A program made the translations under genes and the position numbers. Below are positions 61,601 through 64,000 of a stretch of DNA of 64,000 nucleotides, in pieces. The notes under the pieces are model-generated. The model was not told the DNA's origin. It saw only the letters and a list, made by a program, of their open reading frames with translations, and did no database searches. Location: positions 718,748-782,747 of the forward strand of contig NZ_PPEI02000001.1 in NCBI RefSeq assembly GCF_002899895.1, written 5' to 3'. Within the stretch, counting starts at the first letter, position 1; each line of letters begins with the position of its first letter. The stretch is from Chryseobacterium oncorhynchi. Lineage in GTDB: Bacteria > Bacteroidota > Bacteroidia > Flavobacteriales > Weeksellaceae.

Positions 61601-62048
61601 TGTGCAACCCGTTACCTGGTGTAGTAATCCCTGTTTTAGTAAGTTCTTCAAAAACGCTATTGAAATTACCATCAGCTGCCAATACCGGAGTACCGTTACC
61701 GGCTCCCGGATCGGTATCCCAAAAATATTCGGCTTGTGCAAGAGCAATTAGCGTAGAGCTCTGGTTTTGCTGAACATCAATAACATTGGTAAAAACTGGT
61801 CCCCAAACCCCCGTATTGTCCTTAATACGGATGGAGAATTTATGCAAACCATTACCTGGTGTGGCGATCCCCGTTTTGGTGAGTTGTTCAAAGGCACTGT
61901 TGAAATTTCCATCAGTGGCCAATACAGGAATACCGTTTCCAGCTCCAGGATCGGTATCCCAGAAATATTCAGCCTGGCTTACGAACACTTGTGCAGGGCA
62001 CAATATGACCATAAGCAAAGCGATGATACTATAGATATAATTCTTCAT
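58605..62048 (-). CDS. T9SS-secreted protein with two seven-bladed RCC1-type propellers, unit 2
   Basis: The 1147-residue paralogue of the unit 1 protein keeps the same plan: signal peptide, three AEYFWDTDPG repeats, seven RCC1 repeats, FN3 domain (INWTASTPGPNGGYMYFY), seven RCC1 repeats, T9SS tail (KVYPNPVQDYVTVSF). Signal, repeats and tail are near identical to unit 1, whereas the propeller blades differ at many surface positions, so the blades vary and the delivery parts are held constant. 19 bases after its beta-helix partner. Confidence 0.9.
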   Translation of the reverse strand: MKNYIYSIIALLMVILCPAQVFVSQAEYFWDTDPGAGNGIPVLATDGNFNSAFEQLTKTGIATPGNGLHKFSIRIKDNTGVWGPVFTNVIDVQQNQSSTLIALAQAEYFWDTDPGAGNGTPVLAADGNFNSVFEELTKTGITTPGNGLHKFSVRIKDNTGVWGPVFTNVIDVQQNPTSTLMALSQAEYFWDTDPGAGNGTPVLAADGNFDSSFEQLTKTGIASPSSGLHVFNIRIKDNAGVWGPVFRNVINVETQIPTGCWQSINAGLNHSMGIKTDGTLWVWGDNRYGQLGDGTTIERNTPIQIGIATDWQSINGGYSHTLAIKTDGTLWAWGDNRYGQLGDGTKINRFTPIQIGTATDWKSIRTSGYQTLAIKNNGTLWGWGYNYWGSLGDGTNIDKLVPTQIGIGTNWKSVELNSQHSLGLKTDGTLWAWGLNFNGRLGDGTQVNKLAPVQIGFDTNWQSISAGDDHSVGSKTDGTLWAWGGNSTGHLGDGTIVEKFVPTQIGTATNWQNVAGGTGITFASKTDGTLWSWGNNSGTSLGHGSINGTSYFTSPKQVGSYSDTMQISLGYYYSLVKNNNGDLKVCGQNSYGQLGDGTGYSKNMFTPINCPLNCPPPTQFSTTGVTSTTATINWTASTPGPNGGYMYFYSTHPVVGGIDGTTFLTKAPLTNLLPSTTYYWWVASDCKSSEGNWISGGSFTTLPTTETGCWYSVSSGNRHSAGIKTDGTLWTWGNNDYGQLGVGITNAKNKPIQVGGMNNWLKTDIGYYHTVAIKTDGTLWTWGKNDYGQLGDGTTTNRATPTQIGTAADWVNITTGEYYTLALKSNGTLWAWGRNNKGQLGDGTIIDKNIPIQIGTANNWKMISSGREHTLAIKIDGTLWAWGDNWGGKLGDGTGTARTSPVQIGTNTNWQYINAGYSHSIALKTNGTLWAWGRNTAGQLGDGTITDRGTPMQIGTETNWKSVGAGDDHSAGLKTDGTLWAWGYNNNGELGDGTKTNKLTPTQIGTASDKQSITVGIGNVFVINTAGFLTATGSNGSGEIGDGTFISKNIFVPVGCPTSTVLRVDDVSTQSDQLKVYPNPVQDYVTVSFDQKILLVTVYNAAGQLIVTKAINDIKGTIDFSALPSGVYLVKVNAANDFVKTVKVIKR

Positions 62049-62067
62049 ATTGTTATATCCTTAGCTA

Positions 62068-63243
62068 TTATTTAGAAAAACCGGATCCATTGATATTTAA
62101 TGTTCCACCACTGATTGTTCGTGGAGTAACCAGATAGTTTATCTGTGGTTTAGTATCAGCATTTGCCGGCCAATAATTTGCCCAACTATTTGATCCGCCG
62201 TAGTGGCCTGCGTCGTTTCTTGTTAAATCTAAGTCGGTATAGCTTACATCAGGATTTCCGGCATTTACATTCATCCCTGTTATAGTGAATGCAGTCTCAC
62301 TAAAGGTCATATTCACAGATCCTGAATTGTTACTTTGGTTCATCGCTCCCTCTGTTACAAATGGATTTGTAAATAGGTTGTAGCTTGCAGTCACTGTAGC
62401 ATTATTGTTGTTTTTAATGCAAACATTGGTTGTTCCTACTACAAAAGATGCTGCATTATTCATAATAGAAATATTCCCTGTGTTTCCATTATTTAAGTTG
62501 ATGGAAAATGGTGCTATATCACCACCATAAGGGTCATAGATCGTATTATTAATAATTTCGTTGTTACTACCTGTTTTAATAGCATAGACAAAAACCCCGC
62601 GGCAAAAATTATTGTAAAGCTTAAAATTATAGTTTGATTGTGAATGCGATATACCCAAACTTGTAGCATTGCCATATACTTCAATATCCGATGTTGCAAG
62701 ACTGCTATCTGTAGTTATAGAATTAGCATAAATAGACTGTGCTTTATTAGCAGTAACTCTACCATGGGAAAAGCTAATTTCTCCCAACACATTAGAACCG
62801 GAAATATTGGTAGTAGTATTGGCTTGATTGGTAATAACCTTATTTAAATAACAATTGTAAAGGTTTATTGTAGTTCTTCCACTGGTGGTAGGTCCGCTTG
62901 CCACTAAGCTGTAAATGGAATAACTTCCTGAACTTAAATTACTGATGTTTACCACTCTTCCCGCAGCCGGATTGATGGTAACGGTTCCCTGAATAAAATA
63001 TTTATTATAATTGGTTTCAGAGACAAAGGTTAGTGATTTGTTGATGGTAATATTTTCTACGTAGGCCGCTCCATTCGTTTTGGGCTGAATAATGATTCTA
63101 TCCCCTTCTGAAGCCGCTGTGATGGCTGCACTTACCGTAGAATAAGCTCCGCCTGTCCCTCCATTTCTAACATATAAATCGGCTGCAAAAGCCATAGTAC
63201 TCGATAGACCTGCAAAGGCAACGATTAGTAGTTTTTTTGTCAT
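62068..63243 (-). CDS. Secreted parallel beta-helix-like protein, unit 2
   Basis: The 391-residue paralogue of 57259-58449: same signal (MTKKLLIVAFAGLSS), same first turn (GGAYSTVSAAITAASEGDRI) and the same end (LNINGSGFSK). The middle differs more (SIYANSITTDSSLATS; FKLYNNFCRGVFVYAIKTG). It starts the second two-gene operon. Confidence 0.8.
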   Translation of the reverse strand: MTKKLLIVAFAGLSSTMAFAADLYVRNGGTGGAYSTVSAAITAASEGDRIIIQPKTNGAAYVENITINKSLTFVSETNYNKYFIQGTVTINPAAGRVVNISNLSSGSYSIYSLVASGPTTSGRTTINLYNCYLNKVITNQANTTTNISGSNVLGEISFSHGRVTANKAQSIYANSITTDSSLATSDIEVYGNATSLGISHSQSNYNFKLYNNFCRGVFVYAIKTGSNNEIINNTIYDPYGGDIAPFSINLNNGNTGNISIMNNAASFVVGTTNVCIKNNNNATVTASYNLFTNPFVTEGAMNQSNNSGSVNMTFSETAFTITGMNVNAGNPDVSYTDLDLTRNDAGHYGGSNSWANYWPANADTKPQINYLVTPRTISGGTLNINGSGFSK

Positions 63244-63897
63244 AATAGTGTAAAAATTGATTGGTTTTATAATGATATTTTTTAGATTTCAAACTGAATT
63301 CATACAAAAACAAAAGCTTTAATCAATGAATAAACGTTGATCTTGAAATTATTTTCGTCGATAAAATTGTGTTGCATCATAACTGGTAAAACAGCAATCT
63401 TCTTCACATCCTTTTTCACTAATTGATAGTGGAATACCTGTTATGATTTCCATAACTCAATATCATTTCCATATGATTGGAAGAAATAATCAAATAAGCT
63501 ATATTGGGTTAAATACAACTTGTTGATTTAAAGGAGTTTTAAAGATTTACTTTGTTTTAAATTGTTGGAAACAATTAACTGTTACGAATTAGTAGATACC
63601 GTATAGTTGGGTTCATTTTCATGGTTTAATTAGTTTTCAGGTTTTGTTTTTAGTTTTAGTTTTTTGTAATAACAACATCATCAGTCATGATTCTATGTTA
63701 TTGATTGCAAAAGTATTATTTTATTATGAATTTTAAAATAATAAATCAACAATAATACTCATAAATACCGGATAACATTCTTTTAAAATGTGAAAAATGG
63801 AATATTAAAGAATAGCGCCACTTAAAGAATAAGTGGCGCTATGTTGAAAGATTTCAAATCTCAAGAAATCTTAGATATTGTATTAAAATTTTAATGC
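63244..63897. other. 654-bp leader region of unit 2 with terminator of unit 3
   Basis: Between units 1 and 2 this gap is only 155 bp, here it is 654 bp. A perfect hairpin AGCGCCACTTA/TAAGTGGCGCT is at 63814-63840, again with the AAGATTTC stem-loop next to the unit 3 stop. A minus-strand TACTTTTG at 63708-63715 fits TAnnTTTG and could be a promoter for unit 2, with a long leader. No gene is seen. Confidence 0.45.
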
Positions 63898-64000
63898 TTA
63901 TCGCTTAATCACTTTTACCGTTTTCACGAAGTCATTGGCTGCATTTACTTTTACCAAATAAACTCCTGATGGTAAAGCAGAAAAATCAATTGTTCCTTTA
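63898..64000 (-). CDS. T9SS-secreted protein, C-terminal end of unit 3 (runs off the window)
   Basis: The last 33 codons read as FSALPSGVYLVKVNAANDFV and on to KTVKVIKR and a TAA at 63898-63900, the same as the end of unit 2. So a third copy of the RCC1-type gene starts beyond the window. Confidence 0.85.
   Translation of the reverse strand, partial: KGTIDFSALPSGVYLVKVNAANDFVKTVKVIKR

Larger units (their letters stand above)
53705..64000. repeat. Tandem array of two-gene secretion units
   Basis: The unit (terminator, RCC1-type T9SS gene, beta-helix gene) recurs with spacings of 4.8 kb and 5.3 kb between equal points (53705, 58521, 63814). Two units are complete, a third is cut by the window end. 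Confidence 0.9.

Overview
The window looks like a piece of a Flavobacteriia chromosome, most likely Chryseobacterium or a close relative. Supporting signs are low G+C, several promoter elements of the Bacteroidetes form TAnnTTTG, type IX secretion C-terminal sorting domains ending in the usual KVYPNP...VIKR pattern, many short Sec and lipoprotein signals, membrane-anchored AraC regulators, and small helix-turn-helix proteins typical of that genus. No rRNA, tRNA, integrase, complete insertion sequence or CRISPR array was seen.

Layout. 1-5 kb: the end of a coupled operon (large PIG-L deacetylase, an unlisted 34-residue membrane protein, start of a sodium:solute symporter), a CREST-type membrane hydrolase, a small P-loop protein and a genus-type orphan. 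5.3-11.2 kb: a four-gene, overlapping, minus-strand operon of HsdM, HsdS, an SMC/OLD-like AAA ATPase and an HNH nuclease, with no HsdR. This is a type I modification enzyme joined to a Septu-like ATPase/HNH pair, and it is the strongest candidate for an unusual defence system. 11.4-28.6 kb: mostly ordinary accessory genes (AraC and LuxR regulators, serine hydrolase, PhzF, alpha/beta hydrolase, MG2/plug protein, a large secreted DUF11 protein). 29.2-31.6 kb: a second defence locus, an XRE regulator with an 18-bp palindrome followed by a two-gene CBASS (CD-NTase plus a four-helix S-4TM-like membrane effector).

32.7-36.2 kb and 50.8-53.1 kb: two copies of a cassette made of a C-rich hairpin leader, a lipoprotein with a conserved N-terminus and a strongly diverged C-terminal domain carrying a JAMM-like HxH...SxxD motif, a DUF6705-like small secreted protein, and the same terminator. 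A truncated DUF6705 tail next to the first terminator suggests the middle of the cassette is exchanged by recombination. 36-50 kb lies between the copies: a 550-residue orphan, a divergent CinA-like protein, a GH130/GT4 sugar operon preceded by a 43-residue Lys-rich protein, a cation/proton antiporter, CsbD, cupin and YciF-like stress genes, acetyltransferases and small orphans.

53.2-64 kb: a secreted six-repeat protein, then a tandem array of two-gene units. Each unit encodes a parallel-beta-helix-like secreted protein followed by a 1,150-residue T9SS protein with three N-terminal repeats, two seven-bladed RCC1-type propellers and an FN3 domain between them. Two complete units and the end of a third are visible.

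All functional statements come from reading the sequences and from memory of protein families. No database search was run.
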